64,000 nucleotides of DNA from Luteibacter mycovicinus (GTDB lineage: Bacteria > Pseudomonadota > Gammaproteobacteria > Xanthomonadales > Rhodanobacteraceae): positions 4,520,001 through 4,584,000 of the forward strand of contig NZ_JQNL01000001.1 of NCBI RefSeq assembly GCF_000745235.1. The letters run 5' to 3'. The notes below the pieces were generated by a model. It ran no database searches. It saw only the letters and a program-made list of their open reading frames with translations, and was not told the DNA's origin. Made by a program: the position numbers and the translations under genes. Positions 34,901 through 43,043 of this stretch are shown here, in pieces (positions within the stretch are counted from its first letter, which is position 1; each line of letters starts with the position of its first letter).

Positions 34901-37783
34901 AACCTTGCCCTGCGCGCCGAGCCGGGCCTGATCGCGGCAAACCGGCGCGGCCAGTCGGGGCTGTGGGGGCAAGCCGTTTCGGGTGACCTGCCGATCGTCC
35001 TGCTGCGCATCGCGGACATCGCGCGTCTGGATATCGCCCGCGATCTGATCCGCGCGGCCGCCTACTGGCGCCTCCGCGGTCTCATGGTCGACCTGGTGAT
35101 CTGGAACGAGGACAGCACGGGGTACCGACAGACGTTGCACGACGCGCTGACCGGCCTGCTGGCCTCGGGCGCCGAAGCCAACCTGCTCGACCGCCCCGGC
35201 GGCGTCTACATCCGCGCGGCACAGCCCTTGTCCTTCGAGGATCGACTGGTGATGGAAGCCAGCGCCTCGATCGTGGTGGTCGACAGCCTGGGTTCCCTGC
35301 AGGAGCAGATGGAGCGTCACCGGCTGGGCGCTCACCCGGTCGCCGCGGAGCCGGCCAGCTGGCCGCGTCGTCCGGTCATCGAGCCGGTCCCCGCTTCGGC
35401 GCCGAAGGGCGCTTTCTCTACCGACGGTACCGAGTACGTGATAACGCTTGCTCCCGGTGCGGTCACGCCCGCGCCCTGGTGCAATGTGCTTGCCAATCCG
35501 GACTTCGGTACGGTGATCTCCGAAAGCGGCAGCGCGTATACCTGGGCAGCGAACGCGCACGGGTGCCGACTGACGCCGTGGCAGAACGACCCGGTCGAAG
35601 ACGCCTGCGGCGAGGCGATGTACCTGCGCGATGAAGCCACCGGTCATACGTGGTCGCCGACGCCGCTACCCATGCGTGGTGCGGGTGAATACACCACGCG
35701 GCACGGCTTCGGTTACACCGTGTTCGACCACGCGGAGGACACGGTTTCGTCGAGCCTGGCGGTGTTCGTCGCCATCGACGCGTCGGTGAAATTCCAGGTC
35801 CTGACTCTCACCAACGACGGTGACGAGTCACGGCGCCTGTCGATTACGGGTTACGTCGAATGGCTGCTGGGCGACGTGCGCGAGAGCAGCGCGATGCACG
35901 TGGTCACCGAGATCGATTCGATGACCGGCGCGCTGTTCGCACGGAATGCCTACAACAGCGACTTTCCGGGACGCGTCGCCTTCTTCGATGTCGAAGATCC
36001 CGACCGCGACGTCGGTGGCGACAGGACCGCCTTTCTCGGGCGCAATGGCCACGCGGGCGCGCCGCTGGGCATGCGCCGTCCGGGCTGGCATAACCGCGTC
36101 GGGGCGGGACTCGACCCGTGCGGTGTGTTGCGCAGCTTCGTCGTCCTGGCGCCCGGCGAATCCCGTGACGTGATCTTCCGCCTCGGCATGGGCGCCAGCG
36201 AACCCGAGGCGCGTGCGCTGGTCCAGCGCTTCAGGCAGACCGGTTCGGCGACCGCCGCCCTTGCCGCCGTACGGCGCCACTGGAGCGACACCCTTGGCGC
36301 GGTCCAGGTCGCTACGCCCGATGCGTCGATCGACGTCTTCGCCAATGGCTGGCTGCTCTACCAGACCATCGCCAGTCGCCTCTGGGCCCGCAGCGGTTAC
36401 TACCAGTCCGGCGGGGCCATCGGTTTCCGCGACCAGTTGCAGGACTCGATGGCGACGCAGCACGCGGCGCCGGCCATGGCCCGGGCGCAGTTGCTGATGT
36501 GCGCGGCGCATCAGTTCGTCGAGGGTGACGTGATGCACTGGTGGCATCCGCCCGGCGGTCGCGGCGTGCGTACGGGATGTTCGGACGATTACCTCTGGCT
36601 CCCACTGGCCGCCAGCCGCTACGTGCAGGCCAGCGGCGATACCGGGGTACTCGACGAGTCCGTCGAGTACATCGAAGGCCGTCCGCTGCGCCCCGGGGAA
36701 GAGTCCTATTACGATCAGCCCCGGCCTTCGGGCCAGCGGGCGTCGCTGTATGACCACTGCGTCCGGGCGCTTGAACACGCCGCGCCGCGTGGCGTTCACG
36801 GCCTGCCGCTGATGGGCAGCGGCGACTGGAACGACGGCATGAACAAGGTAGGCGAGGCCGGGCGGGGCGAAAGCGTCTGGCTTGGCTTCTTCCTCGTCCA
36901 TGTGCTGCGCGAGTTCGCACAGGTGGCTCGTCAGCGCGGTGACCTCTCGTTCGCCGGGCAATGCGTCGCGGGGGCCGACACGCTGGCCGCATCCCTCGAA
37001 GCGAGCGCCTGGGACGGCGACTGGTATCGGCGCGCCTGGTTCGACGATGGCACCCCGCTGGGCTCCGCGGGCAACGACGAATGCCGGATCGATGCGATCG
37101 CACAGAGCTGGTCGGTCCTTTCGGACGTGGGCGGCGACGACCGGCGAGCACGTGCGATGGCGTCGCTGGACCGGTATCTGGTGCTCGACGATCCGGGCAT
37201 GATCCGCCTGCTCGATCCGCCGTTCGACACGTCGGCCATGGATCCCGGTTACATCAAGGGCTACGTGCCCGGCGTGCGGGAAAACGGTGGCCAGTACACC
37301 CACGCCGCGGTCTGGGCCGCCATGGCCTTCGCGCACATGGGCAACCACGAGCGGGCGTGGGAACTGACGAGGATGATCCATCCTGCCAGTCACACCGGGG
37401 ACGCCGCCGCGATCGGGCGCTACAAGATCGAACCGTACGTCATCGCGGCGGACGTCTATTCCGTCGCGCCGCACACGGGACGGGGTGGGTGGAGCTGGTA
37501 CACCGGGTCGGCGGGCTGGATGTACCGCCTGATCGTCGAGTCGTTACTGGGTATCCATCTCGACGGTGGCCGGTTGCGGATCGTGCCTCGCGTTCCGGCG
37601 GACTGGCCGGGCTATACCGTGCGCTACCGCCAGGGACGAGCGACCTACGTCATCGACCTGCGTCGTGCACACGAGGGCGAACCGGCGAGCCTCTTGCTGG
37701 ACGGGGTGGCCTGTGGCGCAACCCTGGCCCTGAAGGATGACGGAGCCGAGCATCGGGTGCAGGTGATCTATGCGGGAGGGTAA
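28994..37783 (+). CDS. ndvB: Cyclic beta-1,2-glucan synthase (NdvB/ChvB family)
   Basis: The open frame has 2,929 codons, close to the family's 2,800-2,900. Order of parts: N-terminal region (ALRAELFNAEQLEAYG at ~113), a membrane cluster (~495-560), a GT84 domain with TLDSDTQLP (~717) and RHRWTRGDWQ (~864), then more membrane helices. A glycoamylase-like segment (SGYNAVDAQLTYQYRAFG, ~1490-1510) and GH94 phosphorylase-type domains with GSGDWNDGMN (~2610) complete it. It makes cyclic periplasmic glucan from UDP-glucose and trims its length. The first ~110 codons look non-coding, and the ATG at 28994 has no ribosome-binding site; GTG 29114 is an alternative start. Confidence 0.93.
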   Translation: MRLGVSTRTTNEWFIPQSLIAALHGHHSDVCAAYTRLFGKVASASQQRTHGDLRPGDGARPVSGAHSAAKGGPPAASGAAHACRRDVNGGSIDLFRRKRVRETAGAEREPALRAELFNAEQLEAYGAQLAARHRLAARRLPEWLLPRLADNERVILGACRGLMVAARRGESATPAGEWLLDNLYLIEEHIRSANKDFPKGYSRELVQLDGGASHGLPRVYDIALEVISHGDGRVDAAGLARFLDAYQTVAPLSLGELWAVPIMLRLALIENLRRIAVRVTQDRSRRRRATRWADAMTRMAADDPKNVVLVVADMARSAPVMSAPFVAELVRRLQGQGPALAMPLGWVEQRLAESGRSIDYLVQAESQQQAMHQVSVGNSIGSLRSLATVDWRDFVEHASLVEASLRDDPSGVYPAMDFTSRDRYRHAVERLARATRRSEVDTARAVHAACLAQAAGVHDTTRRHVGFYLVGAGATEFERALGASRGWKTRCARAFTRAPFAVSFTVFLLLTAALTVGLVATAAVVSASAWVWMLLGAGCLLVASQLSLSLLNLGASLIASPDYLPRMDYASGMPAAARTMVTVPTLLGSVEDVDEVVDALEVRFLANRDDALHFALLTDFLDADRPALPDDEAILAYAGRRVSALNARYPSVAADRFYLFHRPREWSATERRWMGADRKRGKLAALNRLLRGEGAERFALIVGRIADLPPVRYVITLDSDTQLPRDAAHLMVAAMDHPLNRPVFDDASNTVVSGYGILQPRVGIALPAQARSVYARLYGADAGVDPYTRAVSDVYQDVFHEGSFTGKGIYDIDAFERALAGRLKDERVLSHDLIEGCFARSGLLSDVLVFEEIPGRYADDSVRRHRWTRGDWQLLPWLMPTVPSVHGWVRNDLSSLSRWKIFDNLRRSLVSPAALALLVGGWLWIGPVATWTIAVLSMLFVPVLLHVLMDVIRKPHDVTWPVHGRVALDAAGQHVARLGLAVAWLPHEARLSVDAIARSLWRVLVSRTHLLEWRSSGEVERQGRGTHTIPWRALWAGPAVAFGVTAALVAVRPAALPVAFPLLLLWMASPPFAWWVSRAQSAQVYAPTDADRTFLRHLARRTWAFFETYMGPDDRWLPPDNVQMMPAPRVARRTSPTNMGLGLLSALSAYDFGYLGAGALVERLGHTLGTMRDLERYRGHFYNWYDTEHGTPMHPLYVSSVDSGNLAGHLLTLQRGLLAIADAPVFSVASIAGLADSVGILASEAGGAWRADLADWSDQLVQAMGKPPATPTDVFVFATAQRHQLDGLVGRHGSDGAEETRFWLSRIAAQCDDLLDEAQAWHTDVVGDRIASLAEIAADANDRARAARAATRLDALTAAAALAGDLAVMDHAFLYDDNRRLLSIGFDVERRVLDNSFYDLLASEARLTTFVAIAQGQIPQESWFSLGRLLTNAGGLPVLLSWTGSMFEYLMPMLVMPTYEGSLLEQTCRAAVARQIEYGKQRNLPWGVSESGYNAVDAQLTYQYRAFGVPGLGLKRGLGDDLVVAPYASVLALMVAPAAATGNLQRLTADGVAGRFGLYEAVDYTPSRLPPGQHSAIVREFMAHHQGMSLLSIAHVLLGQPMRKRFEADPRVMATSLLLQERVPRSASEYLHAVGLGEGAPAPATSEARLRLFTDPDRPRPAVQLLSNGRYHVMVSSAGGGYSRRDSMALTRWREDITRDRHGMFCYVRDPASGDVWSTAYQPVARQTDHFEAILAESRAEFRVRQRGFETHTEIVVSPEDDMELRRTRVTNRGRTRRTIELTSYAEVVLADPRGDAAHPAFSKLFVTTEIVPSLQALICTRRPRSADEVPPWMCHLVAVHDADVDAISYETDRARFIGRGRTTAQPAALDAVCDTLSGSHGAVLDPIVAIRVRVTLDPDQTATLDFVTGVADVREGCVRLIEKYRDRHLSDRVFDLAWTRSQVLLRQANSTLADAQLYEHMATSILYPNLALRAEPGLIAANRRGQSGLWGQAVSGDLPIVLLRIADIARLDIARDLIRAAAYWRLRGLMVDLVIWNEDSTGYRQTLHDALTGLLASGAEANLLDRPGGVYIRAAQPLSFEDRLVMEASASIVVVDSLGSLQEQMERHRLGAHPVAAEPASWPRRPVIEPVPASAPKGAFSTDGTEYVITLAPGAVTPAPWCNVLANPDFGTVISESGSAYTWAANAHGCRLTPWQNDPVEDACGEAMYLRDEATGHTWSPTPLPMRGAGEYTTRHGFGYTVFDHAEDTVSSSLAVFVAIDASVKFQVLTLTNDGDESRRLSITGYVEWLLGDVRESSAMHVVTEIDSMTGALFARNAYNSDFPGRVAFFDVEDPDRDVGGDRTAFLGRNGHAGAPLGMRRPGWHNRVGAGLDPCGVLRSFVVLAPGESRDVIFRLGMGASEPEARALVQRFRQTGSATAALAAVRRHWSDTLGAVQVATPDASIDVFANGWLLYQTIASRLWARSGYYQSGGAIGFRDQLQDSMATQHAAPAMARAQLLMCAAHQFVEGDVMHWWHPPGGRGVRTGCSDDYLWLPLAASRYVQASGDTGVLDESVEYIEGRPLRPGEESYYDQPRPSGQRASLYDHCVRALEHAAPRGVHGLPLMGSGDWNDGMNKVGEAGRGESVWLGFFLVHVLREFAQVARQRGDLSFAGQCVAGADTLAASLEASAWDGDWYRRAWFDDGTPLGSAGNDECRIDAIAQSWSVLSDVGGDDRRARAMASLDRYLVLDDPGMIRLLDPPFDTSAMDPGYIKGYVPGVRENGGQYTHAAVWAAMAFAHMGNHERAWELTRMIHPASHTGDAAAIGRYKIEPYVIAADVYSVAPHTGRGGWSWYTGSAGWMYRLIVESLLGIHLDGGRLRIVPRVPADWPGYTVRYRQGRATYVIDLRRAHEGEPASLLLDGVACGATLALKDDGAEHRVQVIYAGG

Positions 37784-37847
37784 CGGTGGCGTAACGCGGC
37801 TACGCGCAGCGTCAGTGCAGCCGGGCGTACCGGCGGATCGGGAGATC

Positions 37848-38057
37848 ATGCTCATGTCTCAGGAATCGAACGATCCGTCGCCCGCGCCCCAGCTGCGGGA
37901 AGACCGGATAGCCGCCTATAACGTGGCCGCCGCCACGCATCCCGAGGCCTGCGTCGTGCGCCGCGTGGATACGTCCGGCGCTTGCGTGCCGGTCAAGGCG
38001 CCGCCGTCGGCCTCCGGGAACGCATCCGGGCAAACAACATCACCGCCAAAGGCGTAA
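37848..38057 (+). CDS. Possible small hypothetical protein (69 aa)
   Basis: An open frame starting MLMSQESNDPS with CGGGAG ~6 nt before the ATG. It has no membrane segment or known motif, and its C-terminal half lies antisense to the truncated TMEM175-like gene. It could be a genuine small cytoplasmic protein or chance; the Ser/Pro-rich tail gives little support either way. Confidence 0.25.
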   Translation: MLMSQESNDPSPAPQLREDRIAAYNVAAATHPEACVVRRVDTSGACVPVKAPPSASGNASGQTTSPPKA

Positions 38058-38346
38058 GCAGCAGCGGAAGGTTGCTGCGCCCCGGCCACGAGGGATTGTA
38101 ACGGCGCAACAGCCCGAAGACCCGGTGATGCGCGGCCCACAACGCGCCGACGACGATGAAGCTGAGGAAGAAACCCGCTAGCTGCGGAATCAGGTCGACC
38201 AGAGCCTGCAGCCAGGCCTGGTCCGTACGCGACTCGGGATGAGGCACGTGCACCTCGATGATCAGCAAGGTGATGGCGATGGCGAACACCGCGTCCGAAA
38301 AAAAGGTCAGCCGCTCGAGCTGCTGATCCTGGCCGTGCTCCGACAT
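37993..38346 (-). pseudogene. TMEM175-like potassium channel, C-terminal half missing
   Basis: 117 residues. The N-terminus is a clear TMEM175-type repeat: FSDAVFAIAITLLIIEV (TM1 with the FSDxxFAI filter motif) and AGFFLSFIVVGALWAAHHRVF (TM2). The family protein is about 200 residues with six helices; here it ends after the third helix with an unrelated Arg-rich tail, and no reading frame continues the homology. It is probably a 3'-truncated, non-functional gene, although a short protein could still be made. Confidence 0.7.
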
Positions 38347-38500
38347 GCCGAACTCCCCCTGTGATTTCTTGCGGATGATCGCCCGCCACGGGTCTTCAGG
38401 GGAAGGGGGTGCCCAGGAGCAGACGCGGCTTAGACATCGCCCGGATCAGCATGCGGAGCGGAGGCCTCGTCCGCTCCACCAGTCCAGGGAGATCGTCACC

Positions 38501-38944
38501 ATGCATTCTCATGTCCTGCCACGTCGCAACGTGGTGGCCAATGCCATTTACGGCCTGCTCAATCCGATACCGTTCGGATGCTTCGTGGCGGCACTGATTT
38601 TCGATATCGTCTACGCCCGCACCGGCGTGATCCTCTGGATGAAGGGGGCCGCCTGGCTGATCGTATTCGGCCTGCTGTTCGCGATCGTACCGCGGCTGGT
38701 CAACCTGACCCAGGTCTGGGTCACCTCCCGTCACGCCGCCGTGCGCGGTGAGCGACTCGACTTCTGGCTCAACCTCGTGGCCATCGTCGCCGCGATCTTC
38801 AACGCCTTCGTTCACAGCCGTGACGCGTATGCGGTCATCCCGGAAGGGGTATGGCTCTCCGCCGTCACCGTTCTGCTGCTCGCTATCGGGCACATCGTGG
38901 TCGCGGTGCGGGCATCCGACCGGGGAGTGCTGGCCCATGACTAA
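38501..38944 (+). CDS. Predicted inner-membrane protein, DUF2231-like
   Basis: 147 residues with four hydrophobic segments (IPFGCFVAALIFDIVYA, MKGAAWLIVFGLLFAI, FWLNLVAIVAAIFNAF and LSAVTVLLLAIGHIVVAV). The layout matches small DUF2231-type membrane proteins; function unknown. ATG 38501 has AGGGAG ~9 nt upstream. Its stop overlaps the next gene's start by 8 nt, so the two are co-translated and may form a membrane redox unit. Confidence 0.8.
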   Translation: MHSHVLPRRNVVANAIYGLLNPIPFGCFVAALIFDIVYARTGVILWMKGAAWLIVFGLLFAIVPRLVNLTQVWVTSRHAAVRGERLDFWLNLVAIVAAIFNAFVHSRDAYAVIPEGVWLSAVTVLLLAIGHIVVAVRASDRGVLAHD

Positions 38945-40250
38945 GTACATCTGTCGCAACGCGCTGGCGCTGGCCTGTGTCGTCGCCCTCGGGGCGTGCA
39001 GCGAGAAAGCCTCCTTCGAGCCGCCCCAGCAGTCGGGCACCGATCCGACCTTGCCCAAGGCACAAAACTTTCTCGTCCCACCCATGCAGGTACCGGACAA
39101 GGCAGGCTGGAAACAGGGGCAGGCGCCGAGGGTAGCGGCCGGCCTGAAGATCGAACGCATCGCCGACGGCCTCATGCACCCGCGGCAGCTGTACACGCTT
39201 CCGAACGGCGATGTGCTGGTCGTGGAGTCCAACGGTCCCGGCAGCGAGCCCGTGACCACACCCAAGCAGCTGATCGCCAGCATGGTGAAGAACCAGTCGG
39301 GCAAAGGCGGGAAGGGCGGCAATCGCATCACACTGTTGCGCGAGAGCGCGTCGGGACCGTGGGAGAAGCATGTATTTCTCGAAGGGCTGAATTCGCCCTT
39401 CGGCGTGCAGCTGATCGGCAGCACGCTTTACGTCGCCAACACCGATGGCATCGTCAGCTATCCCTACCAGGAAGGGCAGACGCGGATCACCGTGCCGGCG
39501 ACGAACTTCACCGATCTGCCGAACACCATCAACCATCACTGGACCAAGGCGCTGCAGGCCAACCCGGACGGCACAAAGCTGTATGTCGGCGTCGGCTCCA
39601 ACAGCAACATCACCGAGAACGGCCTCGATATCGAATACCGGCGTGCCGATGTGCTCGAGGTCGATGTCGCCACCGGGGCGAGTCGCATCTATGCCGCGGG
39701 CCTGCGCAATCCCACCGGTTTGCAGTGGGACCCCGTGAGCAACTCACTCTGGGCCATCGTCAACGAGCGCGATGAAATCGGCGCCGACCTCGTGCCCGAC
39801 TATCTCACCTCGGTGAAGGAAGGCGGTTTCTACGGCTGGCCGTACAGCTATTACGGCCAGCACATCGATACGCGGGTCAAACCGCAACGGCCCGATCTCG
39901 TGGCCAAGGCGATCAGGCCGGACTACGCCATCGGCTCGCACGTGGCGCCGCTCGGGTTGCTTCTGACGCAGAGCAACGGTCTGCCTGCGAAGTACCACAA
40001 CGGCGCTTTCATCAGCGAGCACGGCAGCTGGGATCGTTCGCCGTTGAGCGGATACGAAGTGGTCTTCGTCGCGTTCAGGGATGGCAAACCGGAAGGTAAG
40101 CCGGAGACCGTGGTGAGTGGCTTCCACTCCAGCGACGAGAAGCAGCTGTATGGCGCGCCCGTGGGCGTCGTGCAGGACAAGGACGGTGCGTTGCTGATCG
40201 CCGATGATGTCGGTGACACGGTCTGGCGTGTGACGGACGCGGCACGCTGA
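38937..40250 (+). CDS. Sorbosone dehydrogenase/GSDH-like beta-propeller lipoprotein
   Basis: 437 residues. A lipoprotein signal (LGACS, Cys21) is followed by a six-bladed propeller of the glucose/sorbosone dehydrogenase family: LMHPRQLYTLPNGDVLVVESN near the start, AAGLRNPTGLQWDP, NERDEIGADLVPDY and SEHGSWDRSPLSGYEVVFV towards the end. Family members use PQQ to oxidise aldoses or sorbosone in the periplasm; PQQ binding is inferred from the family. The overlap with the upstream membrane protein suggests joint function. Confidence 0.88.
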   Translation: MTKYICRNALALACVVALGACSEKASFEPPQQSGTDPTLPKAQNFLVPPMQVPDKAGWKQGQAPRVAAGLKIERIADGLMHPRQLYTLPNGDVLVVESNGPGSEPVTTPKQLIASMVKNQSGKGGKGGNRITLLRESASGPWEKHVFLEGLNSPFGVQLIGSTLYVANTDGIVSYPYQEGQTRITVPATNFTDLPNTINHHWTKALQANPDGTKLYVGVGSNSNITENGLDIEYRRADVLEVDVATGASRIYAAGLRNPTGLQWDPVSNSLWAIVNERDEIGADLVPDYLTSVKEGGFYGWPYSYYGQHIDTRVKPQRPDLVAKAIRPDYAIGSHVAPLGLLLTQSNGLPAKYHNGAFISEHGSWDRSPLSGYEVVFVAFRDGKPEGKPETVVSGFHSSDEKQLYGAPVGVVQDKDGALLIADDVGDTVWRVTDAAR

Positions 40251-40419
40251 AGAAACGGTCGGGGCGATACAAGACGGGCCGGGCCATGCGCGTTGAGCGG
40301 GCCTGGCTGTGCGCCGCGTCGCATTCCGGGGTGGTCACACGGGGCTGACGCGCTACTGCAACATGGATAGTGACAATCGGGTACCGGCCAACACCGGCCG
40401 GTTGACGTGAGGCCAGGGC

Positions 40420-43026
40420 ATGCCCCCTATCGACGATATCAAGCGACGCCGCTTCCTCAAGATGGGTGCGGGCACCGCGGGCGTCGCAGCGCTTTCAAGC
40501 TGGCCCGGTCTGATCGAGAAAGCGCTGGCGCTCGAACCGCACAATCCCACCGGTACGCCGGGTCTGGCGGATATCGAGCACATCATCGTGTTCATGCAGG
40601 AGAACCGGTCGTTCGACCATTACTTCGGCATGCTGCCGGGTGTGCGCGGCTACGGCGATCCGCGACCCGTTCCGCTGCCTAGTGGCAACTACGCCTGGTA
40701 CCAGCCAGAAGGCCTCGACGCGGCAAGCCGCGGTTTCAGCGATCACGTGGCCCATGCGGCGTGGACGCAACCGAAGGGCTGGTACGACACCGATCGCGCC
40801 GCGCAGTCGACGAATTACGTGCTGCCGTTTCGCCTGAACGCGCCAGGCAACGTGCAGTACCAGTACATGGCCGATCTGGATCACAGCTGGAAGGCTTCAC
40901 AGCAGACCTGGTCCAACTGGGACACCTGGGTGCCGCTGAAGAGCCGGCAGGCGATGGGCTTTCTCAACGCAGACGACCTGCCTTTCTACTACCAGCTGGC
41001 CAACGCGTTCACCGTATGCGACGCCTATCATTGCTCGATCTTCGCGGCGACCGATCCGAACCGGTTCTGCCTGTGGTCGGGCACCGTGCCGCCGCCGATG
41101 AATTTTCCGGACAACTACGGCAGCTGCGGTTACGTCGCGGACATCGCCTGCGACATCAACAAGGACATCACCCCGGCGATGCTCGGCCAGTCGCCTGAGG
41201 CGAGGAACGCGGCGGTAGCCGCCGGTATCGCGGACTGGAAGACCTATCCGGAGACGCTTACCGAGAACGGCATCACCTGGAAGATCTACCAGGAGTACGA
41301 CAACTACGGCGATAACTACCTCCAGTACTACAAGAATTTCCGGGTCGATAACACCGGCAAGCCGATCGATACCTCGGACGATCCGACGTTCCAGACCTTG
41401 TATCGCCGTGGGCGCGTCTTTGCGCAGCCCAGTGGCAAGACCGGCGACGCGCTGGTCGCGCAGTTCGCGAAGGACGTCGCCGCCGGCATGGAGCCGGACG
41501 ATCCCGCACCCGGTGAGGTGAAAGCGGGCCTGCCGCGCGTCTCGTGGATCGTGGCGCCGTCGGCGTTTTGCGAGCATCCCAGCTCATCGCCGGGCGACGG
41601 CGAGTCGTTCACCGCCAGGTTGCTGGACGTACTGGTCAACGACCACCCGGAGGTCTTCCGCAAGACGGTGTTCCTGTTGATGTACGACGAGAACGACGGC
41701 TACTTCGACCACGTGCCGCCACCGGTTCCGGCGACCAGCGATGCCTACGGCGAGATGACCCTGGAGGACGCGGGTGCCGCGGAAACCATGGATGCGATCC
41801 CGGTAGGACTCGGCCCGCGCGTGCCGATGGTGATCGTGTCGCCGTGGACCGCCGGCGGCAAGGTGCATTCGCAGCTGAGCGACCATACCTCCGTGATCCG
41901 CCTGCTCGAAGCGTGGTCGGCGGCGAAGGGTCTGTCGAATCAGGGTCGCGAAAAGGATGCGGTGCGTTGCGATGCCATTTCGCCGTGGCGACGTGCGGTC
42001 TGCGGCGATCTCACGGAAGCTTTCGATTTCCGGCCGTCGCTGCCACGCCGTATCGATACGGCGACGCATTTCCGGAACGGTACCGAAAGCGCGGCCGTGC
42101 CCGCGCCACAGGTCTTCCCGGTCCAGGCACCCGCCACGCGGGCAGCCTGTCGTACGGACTACGCCTTTGCGGCGGACATGCGGGTCGACGGAGGTCAGCT
42201 GGCGCTGCGCTTCGCCAATACCGGGGCGATCGGCGTCGCCCTCATCGGGTTTCATCAGCCGATGTCCGCGGCGCAGACCTCCGAACACTTTACGATCGAG
42301 GCCGGAAAGTCGCTTTCAGCGGTACGGCCCGTTGCCGACGACGGCCGTTATGACGTCGCGATCCATGGTCCCAACGGCTTTCTGCGCGAGTGGCGAGGCG
42401 ATCAGCGGGCCATGGGGTCCGCAGGACTCGCGGCGGAAGTCAGTGCTTGGCATCAGGAGTGGAAGGGCAGTCTCTCCATTCGTCTCGACAACCGGGCCGG
42501 TGACAAAGCTTGCGTGTTTCAGCTGGGCGATAACGCGTATTACGAGAATGGACCGATGCAGGTGCGCGTCGAGGCCGGTTGCGAGCGGACGATCGAGTGG
42601 CAGGTGAGCCGTGGCTGGTACGACGTCGCCGTGCGCGTCGCGGGGCAGGCGGGTTACCTGCGACGCATGGCTGGCTATGTACCGCAGAAGCTCCGGGCTC
42701 CGGTCACCGACCCGGCCATTGGCAACGACCGGATGTTCCACGCGCTGGTGTCGATCCAGGGCGAGGGCTATGCGGGCCGTCGCTTCGACTACGCGGTGCC
42801 ACCGTGGCACCACCGTCCGAAGAACTGGATCGGCGTGTTCGCCGCGGGTTCGGAGCCCACGAAAAAACACCTGCTCCGCTGGGTGTATGCGCCGCGTGGT
42901 GTCGGCTCGGTCATGCTGGCCGACGCGTCGGGCGATGCGCTGCCGCCTGGCCGCTACGAAGCGTGGTACTTCTTCGACGACAGCTACACCGTGCTGGGTG
43001 GCAAGCCCATACCGTTCCGCATCTGA
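40420..43026 (+). CDS. Tat-exported phosphocholine-type phospholipase C
   Basis: 868 residues. Tat signal (KRRRFLKMG, 8-16) followed by the phosphoesterase domain with IVFMQENRSFDHYFG (~56-70), DPNRFCLWSG, MYDENDGYFDH and RVPMVIVSPW. These are the metal-binding and nucleophile segments of the PlcH/PlcN/acid phosphatase superfamily. Two C-terminal DUF756-type domains follow (~580-760). Typical members have 690-730 residues; here ~90 further residues form an extra beta-rich domain (WHHRPKNWIGVFAAG to KPIPFRI). It hydrolyses phospholipids outside the cytoplasm. It is preceded by a 169-nt gap with a GC hairpin (ACCGGCC/GGCCGGT, ~40382-40401). Confidence 0.9.
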   Translation: MPPIDDIKRRRFLKMGAGTAGVAALSSWPGLIEKALALEPHNPTGTPGLADIEHIIVFMQENRSFDHYFGMLPGVRGYGDPRPVPLPSGNYAWYQPEGLDAASRGFSDHVAHAAWTQPKGWYDTDRAAQSTNYVLPFRLNAPGNVQYQYMADLDHSWKASQQTWSNWDTWVPLKSRQAMGFLNADDLPFYYQLANAFTVCDAYHCSIFAATDPNRFCLWSGTVPPPMNFPDNYGSCGYVADIACDINKDITPAMLGQSPEARNAAVAAGIADWKTYPETLTENGITWKIYQEYDNYGDNYLQYYKNFRVDNTGKPIDTSDDPTFQTLYRRGRVFAQPSGKTGDALVAQFAKDVAAGMEPDDPAPGEVKAGLPRVSWIVAPSAFCEHPSSSPGDGESFTARLLDVLVNDHPEVFRKTVFLLMYDENDGYFDHVPPPVPATSDAYGEMTLEDAGAAETMDAIPVGLGPRVPMVIVSPWTAGGKVHSQLSDHTSVIRLLEAWSAAKGLSNQGREKDAVRCDAISPWRRAVCGDLTEAFDFRPSLPRRIDTATHFRNGTESAAVPAPQVFPVQAPATRAACRTDYAFAADMRVDGGQLALRFANTGAIGVALIGFHQPMSAAQTSEHFTIEAGKSLSAVRPVADDGRYDVAIHGPNGFLREWRGDQRAMGSAGLAAEVSAWHQEWKGSLSIRLDNRAGDKACVFQLGDNAYYENGPMQVRVEAGCERTIEWQVSRGWYDVAVRVAGQAGYLRRMAGYVPQKLRAPVTDPAIGNDRMFHALVSIQGEGYAGRRFDYAVPPWHHRPKNWIGVFAAGSEPTKKHLLRWVYAPRGVGSVMLADASGDALPPGRYEAWYFFDDSYTVLGGKPIPFRI

Positions 43027-43043
43027 CGTCTCTGTCTGCTCGT

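Noticed and set aside
32720..35647. A 975-codon minus-strand frame opposite the glucan synthase gene
   Set aside because: Its length comes from the high GC of the opposite gene; composition is His/Arg/Gln-rich, with no domain, signal or ribosome-binding site.
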